DNA of 64,000 nucleotides from Flavobacterium hankyongi (GTDB taxonomy: Bacteria > Bacteroidota > Bacteroidia > Flavobacteriales > Flavobacteriaceae): NCBI RefSeq assembly GCF_036840915.1, contig NZ_CP085725.1, positions 3,100,001-3,164,000 on the forward strand, written 5' to 3'. The stretch's first letter is position 1, and each line of letters starts with the position of its first letter. Shown piece after piece: positions 25,636 to 33,968 of this stretch. Below the pieces are notes generated by a model. It was not told where the DNA came from and did not search any database. It saw nothing but the letters and a program-made list of their open reading frames with translations. The translations under genes were made by a program, and so were the position numbers.

Positions 25636-26839
25636 TTGTTTCCTGCTTTTATTTTTGGCCAATTCAGCGATTGGACAAAAATACAGTGGGACTCTATCGG
25701 AAGTTAAGCAAGATGGATTGCATTTGGTTGGTATTACCCCTGGGATTCTTTCAGCGTGTGGAGGAACGTTAGACCATTTTAGAATTCTAGATAAAAAAAA
25801 TAATGAAGTTCCTTACGCAAAATTTTCAAAAAGTAAAGATGTTTTAAATCTTAAGACTTGTAAAATTCTTGAGAGAAATAGCATACCTAACAAATTAACT
25901 TCAATAGTTGTTGAAAATTCAGAAGCGGCAAAGTTGGATCGATTATTATTGAAAATTGGCAATTCTGCGGTAGCTAAACATTACAATATTAGTGGAAGTT
26001 ATGATAATAAAAAGTGGTTTGGGTTAGTGTATAACCAACAAATAAATAATTTAAGTGAGGAAGGACAAACCTTTGTAGATAGAGAGTTTTTGTTTCCGCT
26101 GAATAATTATAAGTATATCAAATTTGATTTTATTGATAAAAACTCACTTCCTCTAAACGTTATTTTGGCTTCTTATTTTGAAGAAGGTAAAATGGATGTT
26201 TTTCCTTCTGTTAAATTAACTGGTTTTGATTATAAAATTGAAATAGACAAGAAAAATAAAGTTTCAGTAATTCATGTTACTTTCAAAAAACCACAAATAA
26301 TAAACGGTGTAAGATTTGAAATTACTGGACCAGAGATGTATTTGCGAGAAGCAAAACTATTGGTGAACAAATCTCGTGAGATAAAACGTAATCAAGAATT
26401 TTATCAAGGGACATTGAGCTCTTTTCAATTGAATTCTAAAGGAAACAATTATTTTGAATTTGAAGAAATTTTTGAAAAAGAACTATTCATAGAAATTGCG
26501 AATCAGGATAATCCTGTTTTAGAAATTAAGTCGGTAGAATTTTTACAAAGACCTGTTCAGATTGTCACTCATATTAAAGCGAATGAAAATTACAAGATTG
26601 CTGTCGATTCAAATTATGTTAAGCCTGATTACGATATAGTGAATTTTAATTTAAATCCTGAAGATGATATGTCTTTAGCAGTTATTGAGAATTTTAAAGA
26701 AGTTAATCTTTTTAAGAGAACAAAGGATAATAAGTTTTGGCAAAGCCAATGGTTTTTATGGGCTTCAATACTTATTGGCGGAATTCTAATTGCTTATTTT
26801 GCTTTTGGATTACTGAAAGATTTAGAGAAGAAAAATTAA
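25619..26839 (+). CDS. DUF3999 family protein
   Basis: 406 residues starting MKRLINCFLLLFLANSAIGQ, a signal peptide; a large extracytoplasmic beta-rich region; and one C-terminal membrane helix (WFLWASILIGGILIAYFAFG) with a short basic tail. An upstream TTG at 25610 is less likely. It overlaps and presumably partners the DUF2339 protein. Function unknown. Its stop overlaps the stop of the convergent cupin gene. Confidence 0.8.
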   Translation: MKRLINCFLLLFLANSAIGQKYSGTLSEVKQDGLHLVGITPGILSACGGTLDHFRILDKKNNEVPYAKFSKSKDVLNLKTCKILERNSIPNKLTSIVVENSEAAKLDRLLLKIGNSAVAKHYNISGSYDNKKWFGLVYNQQINNLSEEGQTFVDREFLFPLNNYKYIKFDFIDKNSLPLNVILASYFEEGKMDVFPSVKLTGFDYKIEIDKKNKVSVIHVTFKKPQIINGVRFEITGPEMYLREAKLLVNKSREIKRNQEFYQGTLSSFQLNSKGNNYFEFEEIFEKELFIEIANQDNPVLEIKSVEFLQRPVQIVTHIKANENYKIAVDSNYVKPDYDIVNFNLNPEDDMSLAVIENFKEVNLFKRTKDNKFWQSQWFLWASILIGGILIAYFAFGLLKDLEKKN

Positions 26840-26850
26840 TTTTCTTCTCT
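26824..26850. terminator. AT-rich hairpin at the convergent stop codons
   Basis: 11-bp perfect stem agagaagaaaa / ttttcttctct with a 5-nt loop, spanning the last codons of both convergent genes. Possible bidirectional terminator, but no strong T tract follows on either strand. Confidence 0.35.
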
Positions 26851-27201
26851 ATGAACTAAATCCATACTAAATGCAGGCTTGCAAATAGCAATATATTCAC
26901 AAGGGGCATCAAACGGATTCGAATATTGAATCCTTGTGTTTTTTTCTATTTTAATTGATTGTCCCGCCTCTAGAATAACTTTTTCATCATCAATAATAAA
27001 CTGTTTCTTTCCAGAAATGATATAAGTATATTCATCAAATTCTGGTGTTTGGAAAGGTTCGCTCCAACCAGGAGGTGCTACCATATGAGCGATTGAAATT
27101 TCGCTATTGTTAGTTGTGGCAAGTCCGTGATGTTCTTCTATTAATTTTCCATCAGTAGTTGGAACTACAAATGGTGACTTCTGAATAAAATACTTTTTCA
27201 T
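26836..27201 (-). CDS. cupin domain protein
   Basis: 121 residues forming a single small cupin barrel: motif region around WSEPFQTPEFDEYTYIISG and IKIEKNTRIQYSNPFDAPCEYI. The standard metal-binding His residues of motif 1 are largely absent (only Glu and Tyr are evident), so it may bind a ligand without catalysis. Last gene of a minus-strand group with herA at its head. Confidence 0.8.
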   Translation of the reverse strand: MKKYFIQKSPFVVPTTDGKLIEEHHGLATTNNSEISIAHMVAPPGWSEPFQTPEFDEYTYIISGKKQFIIDDEKVILEAGQSIKIEKNTRIQYSNPFDAPCEYIAICKPAFSMDLVHREEN

Positions 27202-27213
27202 AATCTAAATGTT

Positions 27214-27648
27214 TTAATCCCAGATATATTTCCAACTTCCATCTTTTTGTTTTTGCCAAACTGTATGAAAGATGCCTTTGAAGTCTTTTTTGTTTCCTGT
27301 TGAATCTGTGGCAGTCCAAATATATTGTCCATAGGTATAAGCCATTGTTCCATCATCAGAAACGTTTATGAAATCTGGTTTCCAAGTTACTTTTGCTTTT
27401 GAGTATTTTGGATTGTTATAATAATTCTTGATTGCTTCTTTTCCTTTAATGAGTGTGTCGTTCTCTCTTTTAATTACAGCATCTTGTGCGGCAAATTCAT
27501 AAAATGCATTGGCAATACCTTCTTTAGAAGCGCAATTATTAAATGCTTTTTCTGCGTTAGTAATTTCCTCTTTTATAGTTGTTTTATCAATTTTTTGATT
27601 ACAACTGAAGAGTAAAATGGAGCTTAAAAGCAAAACTGTTTTTCTCAT
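27214..27648 (-). CDS. SnoaL/DUF4440-like lipoprotein (NTF2 fold)
   Basis: 144 residues. Lipoprotein signal MRKTVLLLSSILLFSC (Cys16), then an NTF2-like domain: AEKAFNNCASKEGIANAFYE, AAQDAVIKRENDTLIKGKEA and a C-terminal WQKQKDGSWKYIWD, typical of DUF4440/SnoaL proteins. Function unknown; often ligand-binding or ketosteroid-isomerase-like. It is 12 bp upstream of the cupin gene. Confidence 0.8.
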   Translation of the reverse strand: MRKTVLLLSSILLFSCNQKIDKTTIKEEITNAEKAFNNCASKEGIANAFYEFAAQDAVIKRENDTLIKGKEAIKNYYNNPKYSKAKVTWKPDFINVSDDGTMAYTYGQYIWTATDSTGNKKDFKGIFHTVWQKQKDGSWKYIWD

Positions 27649-27652
27649 GCTT

Positions 27653-28021
27653 TTATTTTTTAAAGATAAAATATACGGCTAAAACCAAAAAACACATTCC
27701 TACAGCATGATTCCATCGTAACGATTCATTTTTGAAAAAAATCATGGAGAAGATTACAAATATTATTAATGTAATCACTTCCTGAATCACTTTTAATTGT
27801 AAGACTGAAAAAGGTCCGCCATTACCCTGAAAACCAATTTTGTTAGCTGGAACCTGAAAACAATATTCAAATAAAGCCAATCCCCAACTGATTAGAACAA
27901 TTGTGATTAGTCCTGCATTTTCAAACCATTTTAATTCTTTAAACTTTAAATGACCATACCATGCCAATGTCATGAAAATATTTGACAGAATCAGTAAGCC
28001 AACTGTGATATATCCCTTCAT
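27653..28021 (-). CDS. DUF486/DMT-type small membrane protein
   Basis: 122 residues with four membrane segments, starting MKGYITVGLLILSNIFMTLAWYGHLK. The segment WGLALFEYCFQVPANKIG followed by FSVLQLKVIQEVITLIIF is characteristic of DUF486, a short relative of drug/metabolite transporters. Substrate unknown. Encoded 6 bp after herA. Confidence 0.85.
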   Translation of the reverse strand: MKGYITVGLLILSNIFMTLAWYGHLKFKELKWFENAGLITIVLISWGLALFEYCFQVPANKIGFQGNGGPFSVLQLKVIQEVITLIIFVIFSMIFFKNESLRWNHAVGMCFLVLAVYFIFKK

Positions 28022-28027
28022 TTATAA

Positions 28028-29533
28028 CTATTTCTTCAATACTTTCATCAATACATTAAATGCTCCGCGAATAAAACTTGCACTGGTAACGACTTTTAGA
28101 ACCGATTTTCCAATCACTTCACCTGTACTAGGGCCTTTACTTTCTTGTTTCTCTTCTTCTTTTTCGGCTACTTCTTCCGAAATTTCTTCTATTTTTTTAG
28201 TCAGTATTTCATAAGCACTTTCTCTGTCAATTTCTTCTGAATATTTTTCAACTAATTTTGATTTTGAATTTATTGTTCCAATTTCTTTTTCAGTCAAAAT
28301 GTCCATTCGGCTTTCAGGAGCACGCATCATACAGGCTACAAGAGGTGTAGGGATACCTTTTTCGTTTAGTGCAGTAACTAAAGCTTCTCCAATCCCTAAT
28401 GCGGTAATTATTTCATCGGTTTTGTAAAATTCAGAAATAGGATAGTTTTCTGCAGTTTGTTTTATCGCTTGACGGTCATTAGCGGTAAATGCTCTTAAAG
28501 CATGTTGGATTTTTAAACCTAATTGAGCTAAAACGCCTTTTGGAATATCGGTTGGATTTTGTGTGATGAAATAAACGCCAATCCCTTTTGAACGAATCAG
28601 TTTTATTATTGTTTCAATTTGGTCCAATAAAGCATCACTAGCTTCATTAAAAATTAAATGTGCTTCATCAATAAATACGACTAATTCTGGTTGGTCAACG
28701 TCACCTTTTTCAGGCATTGTGTTGTAAATTTCAGCTAGTAAATTTAGCATGAAAGTCGAGAATAGTTTTGGTTTGTCCTGTATGTCGTTTAAACGGACGA
28801 TGTTTACATAACCGTAGCCATTTTCGTCAATGCGCATTAAATCATCTATTTCAAATGATTTTTCGCCAAAGAAAATATCACCACCTTGTTGTTCTAATTC
28901 GATTATCTTTCTAAGGATTGTCCCTGTAGTTGCTGTAGAAATCTTACCATACTCTTTAGATATTTCTTCTTTACCTTCATCTGTAATGTAATTCATTACT
29001 TTTTTAATGTCCTTTAAGTCTAATAAAGGCATTTTTTTATCATCACAATATTTGAAAATTACAGCAATAACACCAGCTTGTGTTTCATTCAAATCCAATA
29101 TTCGGGAAAAAAGAACAGGTCCAAATTCAGAAACTGTAGCACGTAGTCTAACACCATCTTGTGAAGAAAGGGTCATGAGTTCTACAGGAAATTCTTTTGG
29201 AGAAAAGGGAATGTTGATTTTAGCGTGTCTCTCTTCAATAAAGTCTTTTTCTTCACCTTTTGCGGCAATTCCTGAGAAATCTCCTTTAATGTCCATCATC
29301 AATACGGGAATTCCATTTTGTGATAGCTGTTCTGAAAGTACTTGGATTGTTTTGGTTTTACCAGTACCTGTTGCGCCAGCTATAAGTCCGTGACGGTTTA
29401 AGGTCTTTAATGGAATTGTTATTGGGATGCTATATGCTTCTCCATCGAGTATTGCACCTCCTAAATTAATATTTGCTCCTTTAGAGGCATATCCTTGATT
29501 TATTTCTGTGGTAAATTCTTCTATTCTGCTCAT
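28028..29533 (-). CDS. HerA-like (DUF853) ATPase/helicase
   Basis: 501 residues. Walker A GATGTGKT at 53-60, Walker B region ELVVFIDEAHLIF near 285, and the DUF853 C-terminal stretch GIPTPLVACMMRAPESRMD. A Lys/Glu-rich segment (about 440-475) precedes a hydrophobic C-terminus. HerA relatives are hexameric DNA translocases; this solitary branch lacks a visible NurA neighbour and its role is unclear. First gene of a four-gene minus-strand group. Confidence 0.9.
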   Translation of the reverse strand: MSRIEEFTTEINQGYASKGANINLGGAILDGEAYSIPITIPLKTLNRHGLIAGATGTGKTKTIQVLSEQLSQNGIPVLMMDIKGDFSGIAAKGEEKDFIEERHAKINIPFSPKEFPVELMTLSSQDGVRLRATVSEFGPVLFSRILDLNETQAGVIAVIFKYCDDKKMPLLDLKDIKKVMNYITDEGKEEISKEYGKISTATTGTILRKIIELEQQGGDIFFGEKSFEIDDLMRIDENGYGYVNIVRLNDIQDKPKLFSTFMLNLLAEIYNTMPEKGDVDQPELVVFIDEAHLIFNEASDALLDQIETIIKLIRSKGIGVYFITQNPTDIPKGVLAQLGLKIQHALRAFTANDRQAIKQTAENYPISEFYKTDEIITALGIGEALVTALNEKGIPTPLVACMMRAPESRMDILTEKEIGTINSKSKLVEKYSEEIDRESAYEILTKKIEEISEEVAEKEEEKQESKGPSTGEVIGKSVLKVVTSASFIRGAFNVLMKVLKK

Positions 29534-29917
29534 TTTTGATAAAAATATAATCTTAGGTGCAAGATATTAAAATTGTATTAAAAAATACATTGTTAAATTA
29601 CTGTGGCTTAATTATTGATGTTGTTATATTATCTTGATTTTGTTGAATTTTCCTCTGAAAAAAGGATGTTTCGTTGGATTTAAGAATAATTCATAAAAAA
29701 GCCAATTACAATGAAAAATATTCATTTTTTAACTCTTTTCAGGCGCTTTGATAGATAATATTCATAATTGCCATGATAAACGTTGTGGGAATGCTAATAT
29801 TTGGGTGTTATTAATTGAAAAAAAGTTTTTTTATTACATCTAAAAAATTAAATTTGCTCCCATTATTCATTAAATTCACGTTAGAATTAATCAATTAAAA
29901 ATTTAAATTTTAAAAAA
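29534..29917. other. divergent intergenic region between herA and exbB
   Basis: 384 bp, about 75 percent A+T. On the plus strand TAAATTTG (29849-29856) followed by CTCCC is the likely exbB -7 element, about 60 bp before its ATG. On the minus strand a variant TATCTTGCACC about 30 bp before herA may be its promoter. No ORF, RNA structure or strong repeat was recognised in the rest. Confidence 0.5.
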
Positions 29918-30745
29918 ATGGCAAACAACGTTAAAAAAGAAAAAAGTTCAAATTCAAACGGAGGAGATATTTTCTCTGGTCTTGTAATCGTAGCATGTAT
30001 CGTAGTAGGATGGTTAGTATGGAAATTCGTTATGGGAGCTCCATCTAATTTTGAAGGAGGAAATCCAGAAGGTCATCCACTACCAGGAAACTATTTAGGA
30101 ATGGTTTACAAAGGAGGGGCTATCGTACCTGTTTTAATGGGCTTATTATTGATGGTAGTTGTTTTCTCATTTGAGCGTTTCGCAGTTATTTCTAAAGCTG
30201 CTGGTAAAGGTAATTTAGATGCTTTCATGAAAAAAGTTCAGGCTAGTGTAAATGGTGGTGATATCGATGGTGCTATCGATGCTTGTGACAAACAAAAAGG
30301 TTCTGTTGCAAATGCTATCAAAGCTGGTTTAGTAAAATATAACCAAGTTAAAGCTGAAGGTTTTTCTTCTGAAGAAGCTACAGAAACTATTCACAAAGAA
30401 ATTGAAGAGGCAACTTCATTAGAAATGCCAATGTTAGAGAAAAACTTAACAATCTTATCTACTTTAGTATCTTTAGGTACATTAGCAGGATTATTAGGAA
30501 CAGTAACAGGTATGATCAAGGCGTTTGGTGCATTAGCTACTTCAGGTACTCCTGACCAAGCGATGTTAGCAAACGGTATTTCTGAGGCGCTTATCAACAC
30601 TGCAACTGGTATCTCAACTTCTGCTTTAGCTATTGTTGTTTATAACTTCTTTACTTCTAAAATTGATACATTAACGTATTCAATTGACGAAGCTGCAAAC
30701 GCGATTGTAAATACTTACAGACGTTTCAAAGGAAGCTTAAAATAA
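29918..30745 (+). CDS. exbB: MotA/TolQ/ExbB proton channel protein
   Basis: 275 residues. N-terminal membrane segment (22-38), a second at about 67-88, a cytoplasmic helical loop, and the conserved pair of helices NLTILSTLVSLGTLAGLLGT VTGMIKAF and ALINTATGISTSALAIVVYNF, where the Thr/Ala-lined proton path lies. It forms the pentameric channel of the TonB energy-transducing complex in the inner membrane. First gene of a seven-gene operon. Confidence 0.92.
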   Translation: MANNVKKEKSSNSNGGDIFSGLVIVACIVVGWLVWKFVMGAPSNFEGGNPEGHPLPGNYLGMVYKGGAIVPVLMGLLLMVVVFSFERFAVISKAAGKGNLDAFMKKVQASVNGGDIDGAIDACDKQKGSVANAIKAGLVKYNQVKAEGFSSEEATETIHKEIEEATSLEMPMLEKNLTILSTLVSLGTLAGLLGTVTGMIKAFGALATSGTPDQAMLANGISEALINTATGISTSALAIVVYNFFTSKIDTLTYSIDEAANAIVNTYRRFKGSLK

Positions 30746-30806
30746 TATAATAACAACATCTTGTATAACGTTATATTTTAAAGGTTATACATTTAAAAAA
30801 TAAAGT

Positions 30807-31418
30807 ATGGCAGTAAAAACGCAAAAAAAAGCTGGTGCTATCGACATGACGGCGATGTGTGACGTGGCTTTCCTATTGCTTACTTTCTTTATCTTAACCG
30901 CTACTGCAAAACAGCCAGAGCCGTTAACTGTAGAAACACCTAACTCTACTGTGCAAACTAAATTGCCAGAAACAGATTTAGCGACACTTACAGTTGGTGA
31001 TGGAAAAGTGTTCTTCGGTGTTTTAGGAAGAGATGTAAGAGTAAGAACTTTAGAGATGATGGGTCAAAAATACGGTATCGCATTCTCTCCAGAAGAAAGA
31101 CAACGTTTTGCTCTAATGGATGGTTTTGGTGTGCCAATAGCAAATTTGAAACAAATAATTGCTATGAATGGTTCAGAAAGAAATCAACCAGGATTGCAAC
31201 CAGGGATTCCTAAAGATTCATTAAACAATGAATTAAAGGAATGGATTTATAACGCTCGTATAGCAAATACTGAATTACATCAGCAAGAATTAAAATTCGC
31301 TATTAAGGGTGATGCTAAGTTAGAGTATCCAAACATTAAAAAAGTAATGGATATTTTGCAAGAACAAGAGGTAAACAGTTTCAATTTGGTAACTGGTTTA
31401 CGCGGAGAAAATTTCTAA
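30807..31418 (+). CDS. exbD: ExbD/TolR biopolymer transport protein (first copy)
   Basis: 203 residues. One N-terminal membrane helix with the essential aspartate in IDMTAMCDVAFLLLTFFILT, then a periplasmic domain, longer than in proteobacteria. Works with ExbB to convert proton motive force to TonB movement. Two consecutive ExbD proteins are normal in Bacteroidetes. Confidence 0.92.
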   Translation: MAVKTQKKAGAIDMTAMCDVAFLLLTFFILTATAKQPEPLTVETPNSTVQTKLPETDLATLTVGDGKVFFGVLGRDVRVRTLEMMGQKYGIAFSPEERQRFALMDGFGVPIANLKQIIAMNGSERNQPGLQPGIPKDSLNNELKEWIYNARIANTELHQQELKFAIKGDAKLEYPNIKKVMDILQEQEVNSFNLVTGLRGENF

Positions 31419-31436
31419 CAGTATAAAAAACAAGAA

Positions 31437-31985
31437 ATGGCAGAATTAAATACCGACGCCGGCGGTGGCAAAAAAGGCGACAAAAAGGTAAGAAGTAAGA
31501 AATCGAATTCAAAGGTAGATTTAACTGCAATGGTTGACTTAGCATTCCTTTTAATTACGTTCTTCATGCTTACTACCTCGTTGTCAAAGCCGCAGTCGAT
31601 GAACTTGGGAATGCCGGATAAGCCAAAACCTGATGATCCTAAGCCTCCTGTAGTTGACGTGGCTGATGATCGAAGTATGACTATTTTATTAGGTGAAAAC
31701 AATAAGGTAAAATGGTATATGGGACAATTCTCAGCTCCTCTTGAAGGACCAGAAGATTCGTCTTATGGTAAAGAAGGAATTCGTAAGGAGATTTTAGAAA
31801 AAGTAAAATCTGTTCCGGCAAAATATAATGATCCTAAAAAAGGATTAATTGTAATTATTAAGCTTGATAAGAAAACCAACTATAAAAATATGGTTGACAT
31901 CTTAGATGAAATGGCAATTGCTAAAGTTCCTACGTATGCGATTGTAGATTTGCCTAAGGAGGAAAAAGCTTTACTAGATAAATAA
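31437..31985 (+). CDS. exbD: ExbD/TolR biopolymer transport protein (second copy)
   Basis: 182 residues. Basic Gly-rich cytoplasmic N-terminus (DAGGGKKGDKKVRSKKS), the single helix VDLTAMVDLAFLLITFFMLT with the conserved Asp, and a periplasmic domain. Starts 18 bp after the first exbD. The two paralogues are clearly diverged, so they may form a heterodimer in the channel. Confidence 0.92.
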   Translation: MAELNTDAGGGKKGDKKVRSKKSNSKVDLTAMVDLAFLLITFFMLTTSLSKPQSMNLGMPDKPKPDDPKPPVVDVADDRSMTILLGENNKVKWYMGQFSAPLEGPEDSSYGKEGIRKEILEKVKSVPAKYNDPKKGLIVIIKLDKKTNYKNMVDILDEMAIAKVPTYAIVDLPKEEKALLDK

Positions 31986-32009
31986 CAACTAACCCTAAAT
32001 ATTGAAAAA

Positions 32010-32816
32010 ATGAAATTAGATATATTCAAATCACAGTGGTTAGACTTAGTTTTTGAAGGACGTAATAAAAAATATGGAGCTTACGTATTACGTAAAGAAA
32101 ATCCAAAAACTTCTTTACGTTCGTTATTGCTTGGAGGAATTGTATTTTCAATTGCGGTGAGTGCACCTAAATTGATTGAATTGATTCCTAGTAGTGATGA
32201 AGCAAAGAATTCTTTAGATGAAAAAGTGGTTTTGGTAAATATGGAAAAACCAAAAGAAAATTTACCACCTCCACCACCTAAAAAAATTGAACCACCAAAG
32301 CCTAAGATTGATGAGGTTAAATTCGTTGAACCTAAAGTTGTAGAAGCTAAAAAGGTAACGGAAGAAATTAAAACAATTGAAGAGCTTAAAGACAAAAATA
32401 TCGCCGAAAAAGATATTAAAGGTGATAAAGATGCGGACTTTAAAATAGACAAACCATCGGGTGAAGCTGAAAAAACTGTAGAAGTTGTAGATAACAATGT
32501 ATATAGTTCAGCAGGTATCGAAGTACAACCAGAATTCCCTGGAGGTGCTGCTGGTTTTGCTAAATATGTTCAAAAGAACTACCGTACTCCAGAAGTTGAA
32601 CAAGATCTTAAAGGACGTGTATTTGTTGAATTCGTTGTTGAAAAAGACGGAAGTTTAACAGATATCAAAGTTATTAGAGATCTTGGATTCGGAACAGGAG
32701 CAGAAGCAATCAGAATGCTTAAAAATGCACCTAAATGGAGTCCAGGTGAACAAAATGGTAAAAAGATTCGTGTTAGATATAGTTTGCCAATTATGTTAGA
32801 CATTAGAACAGAGTAA
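32010..32816 (+). CDS. tonB: energy transducer TonB
   Basis: 268 residues. Cytoplasmic start with KKYGAYVLRKEN, one membrane helix (about 37-55), a Pro/Lys/Glu-rich periplasm-spanning linker (PPPPPKKIEPPKPK), and a TonB_C domain (about 172-266; EFPGGAAGFAKYVQKNY, APKWSPGEQNGK). It drives TonB-dependent outer-membrane receptors. The stop overlaps the start of the following small membrane protein by 1 bp. Confidence 0.93.
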   Translation: MKLDIFKSQWLDLVFEGRNKKYGAYVLRKENPKTSLRSLLLGGIVFSIAVSAPKLIELIPSSDEAKNSLDEKVVLVNMEKPKENLPPPPPKKIEPPKPKIDEVKFVEPKVVEAKKVTEEIKTIEELKDKNIAEKDIKGDKDADFKIDKPSGEAEKTVEVVDNNVYSSAGIEVQPEFPGGAAGFAKYVQKNYRTPEVEQDLKGRVFVEFVVEKDGSLTDIKVIRDLGFGTGAEAIRMLKNAPKWSPGEQNGKKIRVRYSLPIMLDIRTE

Positions 32817-33040
32817 TGAGTAATTATTATTCAGATAAAAAAGAGAAGAAATCGCTAAAAGAGCGATTTCTTCTCGTTATAGGTATATTCTTCTTTTTAA
32901 TTTATCTCACTTTTGGACTTGCTATTTTATTTTGGGATAAATTGCCTTTAAAAATGCCTCAAAATTATCGTATTGCACTTGGATTGATAATCATCATTTA
33001 TGCATTCCTTCGGTTTATACGATTTTTCCAAAAATCTTAA
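32816..33040 (+). CDS. small two-helix membrane protein of the TonB operon
   Basis: 74 residues with a Lys-rich N-terminus and two hydrophobic segments (LLVIGIFFFLIYLTFGLAIL and YRIALGLIIIIYAFLRF). No recognised domain. It starts on the last base of the tonB stop codon and ends 1 bp before the next start, so it is surely translated with the operon and may be an accessory to the ExbB/ExbD/TonB complex. Confidence 0.75.
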   Translation: MSNYYSDKKEKKSLKERFLLVIGIFFFLIYLTFGLAILFWDKLPLKMPQNYRIALGLIIIIYAFLRFIRFFQKS

Positions 33041-33041
33041 T

Positions 33042-33949
33042 ATGAAAAAAATACATTTTCTACTTGTTGTAGTGGTTTCTGCTTTAATTATTTTTAGCTG
33101 TAATCAAAAAAAGATACTGATAAAAAAGATACAATTTTAACTGGTAGCGTTAGTATATTGGTGGATGAAACAATTTTGCCAATAATTGAAGACCAGGTAA
33201 TGGTTTTTGAAAATCAATATGATGCCAAAATTAAGCTTGTTGGAAAATCAGAAATGGAAATTGTAAAACTTCTATCTGAAGGTAAGTATGATCTTGCAAT
33301 TTTAACAAGGTCTCTGTCTCCAGGAGAAGCAAAAGTTTTTGATGAAAAGAAAATTAAGCCGAAAGAAACGCTTCTGGCTATGGATGCAGTGGCTTTTATT
33401 GCCAATAAGTCCGACGGAGATATTAAAATTGATTTGAATGATATTTCGGCTTTTATGCAAGAAAAGGATCAATCAAAATTTGCTGGATTGGTTTTCGATA
33501 ATGCTAATTCTAGTACAGTAGCTTACATGAAAAAAGTAGCTGGTGTTCAGCAACTTCCTAAAGAGAAAATTTATTCATTCAACAATAATAACGAAGTAAT
33601 TGAGTTTGTTTCTAAGAACAAGGGAATGATTGGAGTTGTTGGGGTTAATTGGATTTCTCAACCACTGCCAGAATTTCAAAGCATCGTTGATAAAGTTAGT
33701 GTTTTGGAAGTAAAGGCAAAGAATGGTAACTTTGTACAACCTACTCAAGATCAAATTGGACGACAAACGTACCCAGCTACTCGTGTTATAAAAATGTTAA
33801 ATTATCAAGGATATTCTGGTTTAGGTATGGGATTTGCTTCCTTTGTTGCTGGAGAGATTGGTCAACGTATAATTCTTAAATCTGGATTAGTTCCCATGAG
33901 AATGCCAAGTCGTAACATTATAGTTCGAAAAGAAATTGAAAAAAAGTAA
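33042..33949 (+). pseudogene. PstS-like substrate-binding lipoprotein, frame broken at an A7G run
   Basis: The ATG at 33042 gives a lipoprotein signal MKKIHFLLVVVVSALIIFSC (Cys20) but hits a stop at 33138. The rest of a PstS-like phosphate-binding protein (SILVDETILPIIEDQVMVFE, then VVGVNWISQPLP and a conserved C-terminus) is open in the -1 frame from about 33110 to 33949. One extra A, or a -1 slip, in the run caa-aaa-aag (33105-33113) joins them as SCNQKKDTDKKDTILTG. That run is in phase with the dnaX-type slippery heptamer A-AAA-AAG. It may be a true frameshift, a sequencing error in a homopolymer, or recoding. All other family features are intact, which argues against old decay. Confidence 0.75.
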
Positions 33950-33968
33950 AATAATTAATACAACTAAA

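Noticed and set aside
32081..32497. 138-codon minus-strand ORF opposite tonB
   Set aside because: Shadow of the Pro/Lys/Glu-rich tonB linker; its Ser-rich translation is a typical artefact.
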